Positions 25,130 to 35,953 of a stretch of 64,000 nt of DNA are shown in pieces. Position 1 is the first letter of the stretch. Every line of letters begins with the position of its first letter. The notes below the pieces were generated by a model, which ran no database searches, was not told where the DNA came from, and saw nothing but the letters and a program-made list of their open reading frames with translations. Origin of the DNA: Cyathus striatus (taxonomy: Eukaryota > Basidiomycota > Agaricomycetes > Agaricales > Nidulariaceae); NCBI GenBank assembly GCA_025738555.1, contig JAOVFP010000014.1, positions 3,764,115-3,828,114 of the forward strand. Direction: 5' to 3'. The position numbers and the translations under genes were made by a program.

Positions 25130-26786
25130 ATGGCCTCGTCCACTGCACTTCCACTGCTTATTCCAGAAATACTTCACATGATATGCGAAAATTTGTACGA
25201 CAAGAAGCGCACACTAGCTAATCTCGCAATGACATGTTCTGCTCTCGAGAAGCCTGCGTTGGATTCACTTTGGCTCGAGCTGAATACCTTTTACCCGCTG
25301 GTAAAATGCTTGCCATCCGAATTATGGATAGAAGTACCCCGACCAAAAGAAAAATCCATGTTGGTAAGTTAGATATATGGTATAAGCTATTGTGGGAGGG
25401 GTTGATTCCAACGTTTCGTAGATGCTTCAACAGCCCCTGTCTCGGCCAGATTGCGATAGACTGGTTCGGTACGCAGAGCGGATAAAAGAGTTTGCATTCG
25501 AAACAGCCTACACATTTAAACTAATTCACAGCAACGTTTATCATGGCATCTATACTGTGTTGGGAGACACTAAGTTGCTCCCCAATGTTCGACGTCTAAC
25601 ATGGTTGCTAGATCATGATAATGACCACCGCCTTTCCTCGATTCGCATGTTTCTGGGGCATCACTTGAGCCAAATCTACCTTCATGCGGGAGATGCTTCG
25701 CAAGCAGCTTCCCTGGTTTCCACTCTAGGCGACCTTTACCCGTCGCTTCAAAAATTTAGATTCAAATGGATACACCACCCTCAGAAACAACGACGCGTGG
25801 TTGACGTAGTCTCAAACACAATCTTCAGGTGGCGTCACCTAAAATTGTTGGAGGTGTCGACTGTTACATCCTCTACTTTGGTAGCGTTGTCGACCTTGCC
25901 TAACTTAGTGCATTTAGAAGTGTCCCAGTGGGTGGTTGACGTTGCAACACCAGATACACTGAGGAAAGGCGGCGGATTTCCTGCTTTAGATTTTCTCGAA
26001 ATTGGGGTATACTTACCCACGGATTGCATATCGCTGTTAGAGGTTCTGGATTCGTCCCCGGTAACAACATTGGACATATACTACCAAAAACCTCAATTAT
26101 CTGAACAATGGAAATCAGTCTACAGTGCAATTAGCGACCACTGTAGTCATGATACTCTCAAAATTCTCAATATTACCGAACACCTCGATGAATCTCTGGT
26201 TGAAAATTTATACGCAGGAGATATACTCCAATTTGATGCGCTTAAGCCTCTTTTGGTTTTCCATAATCTTCGGAAATTGGATATTGATCTTCATCATGGA
26301 CTCTATATTTGCGATTCCACGTCAACTGAGGAAATGGCTGCTAGCTGGACCAAAATCAAGCATTTGTACTTGAATCTGGCTTGGGGTTGCAGGAGTCAGC
26401 GAAAGTCGACAATAACACTAGATGATTTACTTCCTTTTGCGCTACATTGCCCAGACCTCGAGCAGCTTGCAATCTCCATCGACGCAACGTCTCCTCCTGA
26501 AATTGGCAAACTGAAGCCTGGAAATGGAGTGTCTCAAACCTCTCTTATTGAGCTACAGGTTGGAGACTCTCCTGCTTCCGGTGTTCCTGCTTGCATTGCA
26601 GCTTTTCTGTCAAGTGTATTTCCGTCTTTGGTATATATCGTCACCATGGGGTCTAGAGAGGAAACCGAAGCCGAATGGAGAGATGACGCAACGAATCACA
26701 TAGAGAAAACATGGGAGGACGCTATGAACCTACTAGGTTCATTTGCAGCGGTTAGAGAGCAGGAAATGTGGTACCATACATTTTAA
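25130..26786 (+). CDS. F-box / leucine-rich-repeat-like protein
   Basis: A two-exon gene. The ATG at 25130 follows gacaATGG; exon 1 ends at 25363 (GTAAGT) and exon 2 runs from 25422 to the TAA at 26786, giving about 532 residues. The N-terminus (LPLLIPEILHMICENLYD, then LANLAMTCSALEKPALDSLW) is a recognisable F-box of the agaric type, at about residues 5-50. The rest is a series of Leu-rich units (LPNVRRLTWL, LKLLEVSTV, LPNLVHLEVS, LRKLDIDLH, IKHLYLNLAW, CPDLEQLAISID) like the divergent LRR/RNI fold of these proteins. Inferred role: substrate receptor of an SCF ubiquitin ligase, with Skp1 bound by the F-box; the substrate is unknown. Such genes are strongly expanded in mushroom genomes. The frame is fully open, so the gene looks functional. 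Confidence 0.8.
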
Positions 26787-27055
26787 AAATGATTTTATAT
26801 CCCAGGACCCACGCTGCATTCATAATACAAGCGACGCACGATAAGCAATATAAGCGTTAAGTTTAGCTGATAATATATCTACATCGTGTATTCTTACTAC
26901 AAGAATACGCTACATCCACTTTTAGAATCGTCAGCTGGACCTAGCAACGTCTTCTTTCTCGATCCCATGACTCGTATAACTCCCACACATCTATAGCTAT
27001 CTTTCCATAAGTAAGGAGTTACTTGAGCCTCCCCCCACCCAGAGGCACAAACGAC

Positions 27056-28333
27056 ATGAGCACGAAATCTCCTCAGCAACCCATCCATCCATCGGTTCTT
27101 ACTAAACTAGATCCCGGTTATGTAGAATTCCACAATACCCATATCCTCTATATGGTTCCACCCGATACACTTCCTTGGGATCCAAAGTTCAGAAAAGTTC
27201 AGATTCCAGGTGCTTCCCCCCCTCTCGAGGTCGGAACGACAAAGGACTACAACCTGCCTAATGCCCAGTTCAGGGCGTTCACGCCGAAAGGTGATCCTCC
27301 TGTGGGAGGATGGCCAGTTGTTATATATTTCCATGGAGGTACGATTACTTACATATAGATTGGGTATGCTGCGACATAGTTTAGGTGGCTGGACGTTGGG
27401 TGGCATTGACAGTGAAATGACGTTCGCTACTTCAGCCTGCGTGGGTGAGCATGCATCCCACGAATCACTTGGCACTTCCTGACGAATCATGATGAACAAG
27501 GCTCGAGCTCTGTCGTGGTTTCAGTAGATTATCGACTTGCACCTGAGAATCCTTATCCGGCCGCTGTTAATGATGCAGTAGATGCTCTTAAATGGGTTGT
27601 TGCACATGGTGCATCCGAGCTTAATGTCGATACGACAAAAATAGCTCTAGCAGGGTCTTCAAGGTATTCATTTACGTTACTTGTTCCGAAGTTTGAACGT
27701 ACATAATTACCATCCCACAATATTTAGCGGAGGAAATCTAGCGGCAATATTGGCTCTCAAAGCTGTAGAAATGTCACCTCCGGTGCACATCATCTTCCAG
27801 TTACTTATTGTTCCTGTCACCGACAACACTGCGTCTGTGAAAGACTGCTGGGAGGAGAATCAATATGCTCCATGGCTCAGTCCTAACAGAATGATGTGGT
27901 TCAGGAGGAATTATCTCCCAAATGAAGAAGACTGGAAGAAGTGGGATGCATCCCCTTACTTTGCACCCGTAAATTTGCTCGAAAAGACTCCAAAAGCTTG
28001 GATCGGACTAGCAGAGTTAGATATCTTAAAGGGAGAAGGAATTGCCTATGGTGAAAGGCTGAAGCAGGCTGGCGTGGAAGTTCACGTGGAGATTTATAAG
28101 GGAGCACCACATCCTATAATGGCCATGAACGGTGAGTTGGATCTATGCCAGTGCCTAGGATTGGCCAACTCACTGATGAATAAACTAATTCCGCGTCGTA
28201 ACGTAAGGGTGAGTAATTATTTATGATTCACCATACGTGATTCTGAATCGCTTTCTGAAGTGCACTTGAAGTCGGGCAGAAACTCGTAGACGACGCAGTC
28301 GGCGCGCTGAGAAAAGCCTTCGCGGATGCGTAG
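27056..28333 (+). CDS. Alpha/beta hydrolase of the hormone-sensitive-lipase family
   Basis: A five-exon gene starting at ATG 27056 (MSTKSPQQPIHP) and ending at TAG 28331-28333. The oxyanion motif FHGGGW spans intron 1 (GTACGA donor at 27339). Later come YRLAPENPYPAA, the nucleophile elbow GSSSGGNLA (GxSxG, split by an intron at about 27665-27726), the acid LAELDILKGEG and the catalytic His in YKGAPHPIMAM. The last exon codes GQKLVDDAVGALRKAF. The full catalytic triad and canonical lid length indicate an active esterase/lipase/deacetylase of the HSL (GDXG) group, about 330-350 residues. No signal peptide is visible, so it is probably intracellular. The substrate cannot be told. It lies 270 bp downstream of the F-box gene on the same strand, as an independent unit. 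Confidence 0.85.
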
Positions 28334-29686
28334 GAATGTAAATCCAAGATTCTAATATTGATGTAATGCAGTTATTTATAGTAGCGAGCAGTTTTTCTTG
28401 GTGAGTTAGGTAGAAGTTTATTTAGCATAACTATTGTAAACTACTACTATAGTCGACAATGGCCCGAAGTCGTTCCAGAAATTCTCAAACATACTCATAG
28501 CCAAGCATACGACATAAGCTGCAAAGTCCCATTGCTCTGTGCTAAAACATGATTAATGTGTAGTACTTCGGCAGAATACTCGAACATGGTGGCAGTGCCA
28601 ATAAAAGCGACTGATTGGATGTTCACCTTCTCGAAACCCTGAAGGTTGGAGTCTTTACGCTTCTGATTGACAGAGAAAATCGTCTACACCGTGATTAGCT
28701 TAGCGATCTACAATCATCAGGGCGAGGGGAAGGAAACACACTCTATGCGGTTGAATAAAAACAAGTAGGACAGGTGAAACAATTTCCCCTGCACTTTTCA
28801 CGAAAATGATGTCGGTGATCTCTTTCGATCAGTTATTGTCTACAATGTAGAGTATGTATAGACGATAGCGCCCACGAGTGCCAAGATAGCTTAATTTATG
28901 CTGGTGTGGTATGTACTAAAGTTGGCAAGTGAAGTACAAGCAAATCGATAAAACTACAATTATAGTCAGTGCATTAAATGGTAATCGGGTCCATTTTGAG
29001 AGATGCTGATACCTGAAATGTGCCTAGTAAGAATTATAAACCAAATAAGTAGTGTGCATTGTGAACGAATTCTTGAGGCATTGGTCGGATGGACGATTGA
29101 AAGTTGAGAGAAAAGACAACAAAATACATCCTCCAGGTATTTCAGGTAGAATTATTTAACCCCTGAGCGTAGAGAGATGGGCAAAAGATACGCGCATGGC
29201 GTAGAACGCTGGAATACAGTGCTGACGAAGCGCTGAAAAGCGCCTAAATACAAGCGCCAAGGAAATCAACCGAACAGCGCCGAACAGTCGACGTGCCATT
29301 GGCCAAGCAGATGCAAATATATGTACGCATTTGGTTTACACATCGGATGCAAACAACGCAAACGCACTTTGTTGACTCTTGTGTTTTACAAGAGTTTTGC
29401 AAGAGTTGCTCCTGAGCAAGTTGCAGAGTAATTCGTTTATCTTGCTTTTATCGGCGCTCAACCCGTGCCGTATCTTTTGAGGCGATACCCTTTGCTGATA
29501 ACTACACAATAATAGACCATACATGAATCCTTGTGTCTATATTAGTGTACTCGTTGACGCCTATTGGCAACGAATCCTGAACTAACGCCGGGACGCATTA
29601 GAGTTCTCAGTACCAAATCAAATTCTATATTACGCAAAGAAGTATGCAGGGTAACTGTTGATTGGAGATAATCTATGGTAAAGCGG
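28334..29686. other. Intergenic region with a possible minus-strand gene remnant
   Basis: Reading the minus strand from about 28830 to 28490, two short open stretches can be joined across a plausible intron: one with KSAGEIVSPVLLVFIQPHR and one with GFEKVNIQSVAFIGTATMF. They look protein-like but have no start codon, no recognised family and no further exons. The rest of the region shows no gene. Confidence 0.3.
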
Positions 29687-31175
29687 TTACAACGACCAAG
29701 TTTGCCTTATGAGATCTACAGCTTGTTCGGCTACAGCATACACAGCAGCTTGAGTCAAGCTTGAGTATTTCCGCAAGGTAAGAAAGGCTAACATGTACTT
29801 CAGTGATTTATTGTATAACAACTATATATCCGACTCACTAATATAGAGGCATCTACTATGCGCAAGTTGGATGCATTTTTTAGCAGCAAGTCAGGGTTCA
29901 CAACACCGTAGGATGCTTCCTGGCTAGACATTATAGCAGTACTGGTGCCATGAAATATGGTCAAGGCATTGCGGCGGATATATGAATTCATCGATTCCTC
30001 TGATGTGAGATTTGAGCAGAGCGAATTCAATATAAATCCATCCCATGTTTTTGCCCCAAAGAATTTTTCACCGGATTTGAAAGCTTCCCGTGCAACAGCG
30101 ATGTCCAAATCAGAGGTAAGAAGTCCTAAATCTACAACTGGCTGCCCCAGAGGATCATTGCTTTTCAAAGTTACGTATCCATCTATGAAAACAGCTTAGA
30201 ATAGATAAAACATTTGAAATGACCCAAACATACGAGATGTTGGAGTCAAGATAGCCATTCCAATTATAGCCGTCCATTCGTTCGTTGGATCGAAGAAGCA
30301 ACTTATCTATTAAACATAATGTTTTGAACTATCAGGTTGTATCAAGATCCAATGACCTACCGTAGGTTTAAGTGAGAAATGGGCGGTAACATTCGATCTT
30401 GCGGGCGGATCCCCGTATGTTTTAAATACAGAAGAATTATTGGAAAGGCGAACATAAATATCGAAATGATCTCCCCTATCAGTTAGTGGCCCGGTATGAC
30501 TAGAGGTCCATTGTTGCATGACTTCTGTTAAATAGGTAGAATTTGTAATGAGGCTGGTATAAAAGCTTCAGGGAAGTGTTTTATTCATTGCAATGTTTAC
30601 CCACTCAGGTTGTGTCTCATTCGTTTCCCACTTCTAGATGAAGAATGGATTAGTTAATTTTTTTCCAACACTTGGAAGATGTAACCGAGGCGGAATATTC
30701 AATCTCGTTAATTCGTCTGTATCACCAATTCCAGATGAAAGAAGAATGTGAGGTGTTTCAATTACTCCAGCCGAAATAATGATTTCTTTTGATGCGGAGA
30801 CAAAGTAATTTTCTGATTTGTCTAGAGGACATAGCGAGTTAGAGTAATTTATTGAGCATTGCAAATAGAAATCATACTCGAATTCATAGCTTGCACAAAG
30901 TGGACTGGTTCAAATTTTGGGAAATTAAAGCCGAGGTCCGTATCTTGAGATATTTGCGTAACATGCGCGTCGAGCAGTACGTCGAGATTCTTTCGTCCAG
31001 CGATGTTGTCACTCAAGTATGCGGTAGCTGAGCTCTTCTACTGCCATTTCCGATGGAGCTCTGTTCCCAAGCTTCATGCGATTAGAATTGGTTATTATAA
31101 AAATCAATATAACCTCAACCTTTCACCTAGTCCGATTGGACGTCCTGCGATTAGAATTGGTTATTATAAAAATAA
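29687..31175 (-). pseudogene. GMC oxidoreductase, C-terminal half (broken)
   Basis: This is the C-terminal half of a glucose-methanol-choline oxidoreductase on the minus strand, continuing the N-terminal half at 43596-44770. Visible family blocks, in order: SSIGNGSR with a following SATAYLSDNIAGR; KEIIISAGVIETPHILLSSG (the second GMC signature); VVDLGLL; and NALTIFHGTSTAIM, NPDLLLKNASNLRIVDASIL near the end. The last exon stops at TAA 29687-29689. Decay is clear. A 2-bp insertion shifts frame between SIGNGSR and SSATAYL. The final catalytic region reads SLTQAAVY where functional members have a His (AHTQ-type). A 69-bp exon/intron duplication lies at its upstream end. Relatives are secreted FAD enzymes such as aryl-alcohol oxidases. 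Confidence 0.8.
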
Positions 31176-31180
31176 ATATA
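31078..31180. repeat. 69-bp tandem repeat in the GMC gene, interrupted by a retrotransposon
   Basis: The unit starting gcgattagaattggttatta begins at 31078 and again at 31147. It contains the GMC exon piece aggacgtccaatcgg (reverse strand) plus its intron. The second unit is cut by the 5' LTR at 31181, and its remainder (ataacct...agtccgattggacgtcctgc) resumes after the 3' LTR at 43596. Tandem duplication therefore preceded the copia insertion. Confidence 0.75.
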
Positions 31181-31503
31181 TGTTAGATATTCAGGGTTGC
31201 ACAGCTTCTTTGACAGCTGTCACTTGTCACCTGTCATACTTGACAGTTCTGTGATTGACAGATATGTGATTGACAGATTGACAGCTATCAGTTACCTTAG
31301 TTACATGGACCTTGGTTGGGACTTTGGTAGGCAACCTTAGTATATAAACACTCTGTAACTTGATAGTAGACAACAAGTTTCCTCCCCATTTTGTGTCTGT
31401 GTCTGTGTTTGTGTCTGAGTCTTTGCTCCACTATCACCCTCTTTGCTTCTTTATCACACTCTATTCTCTCAATCACCCTCCTTTATTCTTGTTACTTCTG
31501 ACA
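31181..31503 (+). repeat. 5' LTR of the copia-type element
   Basis: TG...CA, 323 bp. It contains clustered TGACAG motifs at about 31210-31290 and a TATATAAAC at 31341, the likely U3 promoter. A CT-rich tail with tgtgtctgtgtct repeats follows and ends in ttacttctgaca. Confidence 0.95.
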
Positions 31504-31519
31504 GGTTATGGGCCCCGCC
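31504..31519 (+). other. Primer-binding site of the copia-type element
   Basis: Directly after the 5' LTR the sequence ggttatgggccccgcc matches the start of the Drosophila copia PBS, which pairs with an internal stretch of initiator-Met tRNA (half-tRNA priming). The identification rests on recalled family knowledge. Confidence 0.6.
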
Positions 31520-31656
31520 TTTTAATCTTTGCCACAACATATAACCACTGCTACTCACAATCCTACATCACATCATTCTTTCCATTGTCTGTTTTGGTTA
31601 TTCCATTTCAGTTTCAACCACACCATCAATCTTTTTATTTCCAGTCATCATTCACC

Positions 31657-32353
31657 ATGTCTCTCCACAATGCTTCTGAACTTATGGCCAATATTCCCAT
31701 CCTCACTTCCAACAACTGGCACTTATGGGTTAAAAAGATGAACATGTTCTTTTTAGGTGCAGGTATTACAGGGGTCTCCTCTGGGTCTCCTCCTAAAGAT
31801 CCCAAGGAATTGAAACAGTGGAAAGCTGTTGACAGGCAACTGGTTGCCTATATCTATGCCAAGATTCATGATGAATACCAGTACCTTGTAGAGGATCTGG
31901 TGTCTGGCAGGGAAGCTTGGGCCACACTCAAGGGCCATTTTGAGAAGTCTACTGTTGGTACCAGGATGCAGTACAGGAAGGAGTTCTACAGTGTTCACCA
32001 TGACATAACTAAGCCTATTGACTTCTATATTCAGTCTGTTGTTGCAGCTTCCAAGAAGCTCACTAGTCTTGGCTGCAAGATTGATAATGACACAGAAGTT
32101 GTTGATGTCATTCTTATGAATTTGGATGAATCCTTCCATTCCACTAGGATTGCCATTCTTGCTAGGAAGGAGGAACTTACTTTGGAGGAGTTGAAGGTTC
32201 TACTTCAGTCTGCCACTTCTGCAGATGTGGATCACACTTCCACTTCTCTTGCCCCCATTTCTGGACTTGCTGCTTCTGCTCAGAGGAAGCATGCTTTTGG
32301 TGGATTTACAGGTTCTGGTCATGATCATTCAGGATTTGGTTATGGTCATTCAG
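31657..32353 (+). CDS. Copia-type Gag, N-terminal part (interrupted by nested gypsy)
   Basis: The ATG at 31657 (MSLHNASELMANIPILTSNN) opens a copia-type Gag with the conserved opening 'L...NNWHLWVKKM' (residues about 20-30). DRQLVAYIYAKI, SGREAWATLKGHFEK, then VILMNLDESF and EELTLEELKVLL follow, all typical of the UBN2/DUF4219 capsid region. The frame runs to the TTCAG target duplication at 32349-32353, where the gypsy element is inserted in codon 233. It continues in frame at 42833. Codons are uninterrupted, so Gag was intact when the gypsy landed. Confidence 0.85.
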
Positions 32354-32559
32354 TGTAAGCGGTACAAATCATCATTCGGACTTAGACACAATTTCGCCGT
32401 GTTTGTCCTGGCTGGCTTAGCCAAACACGACCTTTCAATAAATACATAGCCGTGCTTACATGTACAGGGACTTACTCCCACTATACGTAGACTCTCCAAT
32501 ACGAATTGGTCAGGTGTACTCTGTGGGATTATAAGTCGTAGAGGATACAAACCTCTACA
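32354..32559 (+). repeat. 5' LTR of the gypsy element
   Basis: 206 bp, identical by eye to the 3' LTR. It contains tttcaataaatac, a plausible polyadenylation context, and ends in a cctctaca tail. The sequence after it (cttttttacaccccctaac) does not match a tRNA 3' end that I recognise, so the primer is unresolved. Confidence 0.95.
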
Positions 32560-32729
32560 CTTTTTTACACCCCCTAACTATTTGCAAAGTCTACTCTTTG
32601 CTATCGACCCCGATACCGCCGTAACGGACCCAAGCGTCAATCACCATCAGGAAACTTCCAACAACGGCAACCCCACTTCCACGCGGAACATCACGGAATT
32701 TCCAAATCCAGAACAAAGTAAACCCCACG

Positions 32730-34529
32730 ATGTCGCACACGCCCCCTGCCTCCAAACCATCACCACGACGAGTGGATACACCACGTATCCCCCTACCAGC
32801 TGGACAATCCAGCCGACAGGATGACGAGGCTCAGACCTCTAATGTAATACATGAAAATACGAACTCAGGATCTGGACAACAGAGAGTGAGTGAGCACAGG
32901 GGAAGGGACAACGACCCTCCCCAGAACAATACGAGAACCCTAGCCCAAGAACTACGGACACACAACCCGACGCCGAACTATGGATGGACACAGGGCGAAC
33001 AACTATTGGAGGAATATGAAGCAGAAATCGAGGATAACCTCGAAAATAGAATGGTGTCATTCAAGCAACTACACCCCGACATCAACGCTCAGAAAATGGA
33101 AGCAATGTTCCACACGGCGGTCCGACGAGTATCATCGATGGTAACTCAGAGCGAACTGAAAGTTAACCCGGACGAACCTAGGTTCGTAGAAGCAACCATG
33201 GCATTAATGGGCAAACTCACGCTAGCCTACTATGCCGCCCAACAGCGGAAGACAGCATCAAGACCCGAAACGCCAATGTCTCAAATAACGGCCAGTAGAA
33301 TGGAAATAGTAAACCCATTCACCAAACCCAAACAAGAGAACGTGTCGGAGGTAATACGAGATGTATCACCCCACTTACAGAAAACAGCGAACGCTGCCGC
33401 CACGGAAGCACCAAGCTTCCACCCATTAGAAACATCATCAGTACCAGGGAATCTGGCCCAGGGAACAAGCTTCATCCCACGAAACGTTACGACGAGACCA
33501 AACCGAGTCCACTCGAACACACGGATCCCAAGGGCCTTACGATGGAATGATCGGCTGGAACTCCAGCACATGAGGAACGAGGACATTAGCGTCCACGGGA
33601 CCACCAACATAGAGGAACAGGGCATCCTGTTCAACGGCCCCGACCCAATAGACCTGGATAGGATAACGCAACCAGGCAAAGTCACATCGCCAAGAGACGC
33701 AACCATGGCTCAAACTCGATCCGAGTCAATGAGGCCACGACGTGGTGGAATATCCACCCAACAACCGACCAACCTCATAGGGCACGATCGCAAGACCCGC
33801 CAACTACAACCCATCATAGAGCACGAGCCAGAATACCCAAATGAGCCGGAGGAAACAGCAACACCAAACATGACTCGATGGGGCAGGCAGTATTCACTGC
33901 CACCACCACATAGGAGTTCGTCGATACGACCGGCAGCACTGGAAGCACAGGAATATCGCCGGAACCAGTTGCAGGAACGCCTGCGCACGACACTCCACGA
34001 ATATCTAGCAAATAGGCTAGAACTACCAGAAGGGTGCAGACCCCTACGCTATGACCCCAAGGTGGTGGACAAATATTCGGGAGCATCATCACTATTCTTT
34101 GAATTAGAACGATGGCTATTAGGACTAGCAGCCCACTTGTGCGTATGCCAAATGGGAGGTCCACAACGAGACCGGGAGCGCATCTTGCTCCTACCCGAAT
34201 TCCTAACCGGGGAAGCGAAACGGTGGTACTTCCGGCACGTCGCATCCCCCATGCGGGCAAGGAACCGGTGGTCATTCGACGACGTGATAATCGAACTATA
34301 CAACAGGTTCGTCCACATATCGAACAACCAGGAGGCCAGGGAGGCCTTCTACAAGACACACTACGTAATAGAGCAAGGGCTCCAAGGTCTATACGACACA
34401 TTGACCGATTACTCACAATGCATGGCCGTACCGCCCGACGATCATGAATTCACTCATGTATTCCTGAAGGCCATGCCCTCCATCATCCGGAAAAAGCTAC
34501 TAGAAGATGTGGGACTATCCCCGAAATGA
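32730..34529 (+). CDS. Gypsy Gag (capsid)
   Basis: 599 codons from ATG 32730 to TGA 34527-34529. Residues 1-430 are hydrophilic, rich in Pro, Gln, Arg and Thr. A retrotransposon Gag/capsid domain occupies about residues 435-595: VDKYSGASSLFFELERWLLG, LLPEFLTGEAKRWY, WSFDDVIIELYNRF and the closing FLKAMPSIIRKKLLED. No zinc knuckle lies in this frame; it is in the next ORF. The stop overlaps the ATG of the next frame as ATGA (34526-34529), a -1 step. Confidence 0.85.
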   Translation: MSHTPPASKPSPRRVDTPRIPLPAGQSSRQDDEAQTSNVIHENTNSGSGQQRVSEHRGRDNDPPQNNTRTLAQELRTHNPTPNYGWTQGEQLLEEYEAEIEDNLENRMVSFKQLHPDINAQKMEAMFHTAVRRVSSMVTQSELKVNPDEPRFVEATMALMGKLTLAYYAAQQRKTASRPETPMSQITASRMEIVNPFTKPKQENVSEVIRDVSPHLQKTANAAATEAPSFHPLETSSVPGNLAQGTSFIPRNVTTRPNRVHSNTRIPRALRWNDRLELQHMRNEDISVHGTTNIEEQGILFNGPDPIDLDRITQPGKVTSPRDATMAQTRSESMRPRRGGISTQQPTNLIGHDRKTRQLQPIIEHEPEYPNEPEETATPNMTRWGRQYSLPPPHRSSSIRPAALEAQEYRRNQLQERLRTTLHEYLANRLELPEGCRPLRYDPKVVDKYSGASSLFFELERWLLGLAAHLCVCQMGGPQRDRERILLLPEFLTGEAKRWYFRHVASPMRARNRWSFDDVIIELYNRFVHISNNQEAREAFYKTHYVIEQGLQGLYDTLTDYSQCMAVPPDDHEFTHVFLKAMPSIIRKKLLEDVGLSPK

Positions 34530-35746
34530 ATTCGTCCGAGGAATTCCTCGCGGAAGGACGAGTGTTCGAGGCCTCATACCGTACCAGCCAAAACGTGCAC
34601 AAGTATTTGGAAAACTTCATTGGACCGCTAAGCACACGAACACAACCTACGCAAAATAATCCCACGCGGATCAGAACCCAAGAACACGCACCCAACCGGA
34701 TACAGGCCCGCAATGAGAACCGTAGGGTCCTACCTACACCGCAACCCGCGCACGCAGGGAATACAAGAGGAATCATACGAACACTGGCAGCAGACCCCGG
34801 CCCGGCACCGAAACCAGCAGTCACCCCACAAGAAGTAAGAGGCAACCCTCATGCAACACAACAAATCAGAATAATAACCCCAGCAAAACCGGCAACACCA
34901 GCAAAAGCTGGCCCATCCACGACGTGTTATAACTGTAACAAGGCAGGACATTTCAGAAGGGACTGTCCCTTCCCTCACCGAGAACAGCTAAGGGCAGCAC
35001 ACTCGGTGAATGAGGACGCCAATACGGGGGAGAACCAAAATGATCAGGAGACTCCTGACAACGACGGAGAAGGGCAAGGCCCGTACGGAGATGGGGAAGG
35101 TGTGGTACACATCGACGTCGAGGAGTCACCATACTATGAATTCGACAGCGGGTCGGACTACTACCAACCGTACGACCACCAGGACTCGATGAGAGCATCA
35201 GTAGTGTACCCAGCAGTACCACCACACGCATACACCCCGGCGACACCGACAATCCGAAGGGTAACTCTGAGAGCCACGAAGGAAACAATCGAAAGACCGA
35301 CAATCCCAGTAGAACAAAAGGAGTGCCTAGCAACCTACGTAACTGTAGGAAAATCAAGAGCGTGGACACTCTGGGACTCTGGGAGTACAACCACGGGGAT
35401 AACCCCGAACTACGCCCAAACAGCAGACATAGCTGTAAGCCGACTATCCAAGGAATACATCCTGCAGCTTGGAACTGTCGGAAGCCGATCCACCATCAAG
35501 TATGGGACATACCTGAACCTGGGATTACCAGGAGCCGGAAAAATGGCTTATGCCGACGTAGCCAACTTCGACCGATACAATATGATAGTGGGAACACCCA
35601 CAATGCGAGACTTAAAGGTAAAACTGGACTTCGAAACGGATACAGTAATCATCAACGGCCAATCCTTCCCAGCCGTACGTGTGACCCTAAAAGAAACGGA
35701 GGGACGCCTCAGCCGACACCGAACGGGCAACGTAAAAGAAAAATGA
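34526..35746 (+). CDS. Gypsy zinc-knuckle and aspartic protease ORF
   Basis: 406 codons starting at the ATG in the ATGA overlap with gag. The N-terminus (EEFLAEGRVFEASYRTSQNV) looks like the end of the capsid region. A CX2CX4HX4C knuckle (CYNCNKAGHFRRDC, about residue 133) is the nucleocapsid motif. After an acidic linker comes a pepsin-like retroviral protease with the catalytic DSG triad (LWDSGSTTTG, about residue 286) and a C-terminal flap/strand region (DRYNMIVGTPTMRD). The ORF ends in TGA at 35744-35746, again in an ATGA overlap (35743). Confidence 0.85.
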   Translation: MNSSEEFLAEGRVFEASYRTSQNVHKYLENFIGPLSTRTQPTQNNPTRIRTQEHAPNRIQARNENRRVLPTPQPAHAGNTRGIIRTLAADPGPAPKPAVTPQEVRGNPHATQQIRIITPAKPATPAKAGPSTTCYNCNKAGHFRRDCPFPHREQLRAAHSVNEDANTGENQNDQETPDNDGEGQGPYGDGEGVVHIDVEESPYYEFDSGSDYYQPYDHQDSMRASVVYPAVPPHAYTPATPTIRRVTLRATKETIERPTIPVEQKECLATYVTVGKSRAWTLWDSGSTTTGITPNYAQTADIAVSRLSKEYILQLGTVGSRSTIKYGTYLNLGLPGAGKMAYADVANFDRYNMIVGTPTMRDLKVKLDFETDTVIINGQSFPAVRVTLKETEGRLSRHRTGNVKEK

Positions 35747-35773
35747 CTAGGGCAGCGAGCCCCAAAACCGACA

Positions 35774-35953
35774 ATGGAAGAGGTACCAGATGTGGAAGGG
35801 GCTCGACCTACGAATACACTGCCAGATGGACATCCATCTCTTCTCATGACCGAGGAGGAATACCTCCAAAATCGGGCGCAATCTAAACGCCAAAACAGGA
35901 CAAGCCAAAACCTAGCACAAAGGTGGACACTAACCACCCACAAACAGTACTAG
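35774..35953 (+). CDS. Small open frame between protease and RT
   Basis: In the protease frame, past its TGA, a 59-codon frame starts at ATG 35774 (MEEVPDVEGARP) and ends at TAG 35951. Its acidic, Gln-rich composition resembles the rest of the polyprotein. The competing frame from ATG 35743 is in register with RT but stops at TAA 35884. Which one links protease to RT is unresolved. Confidence 0.4.
   Translation: MEEVPDVEGARPTNTLPDGHPSLLMTEEEYLQNRAQSKRQNRTSQNLAQRWTLTTHKQY

Noticed and set aside
35323..35886. 187-codon frame overlapping the protease
   Set aside because: The main part lies out of frame over the protease domain. Only the portion after ATG 35743 might matter, and that is discussed under the ATGA junctions.
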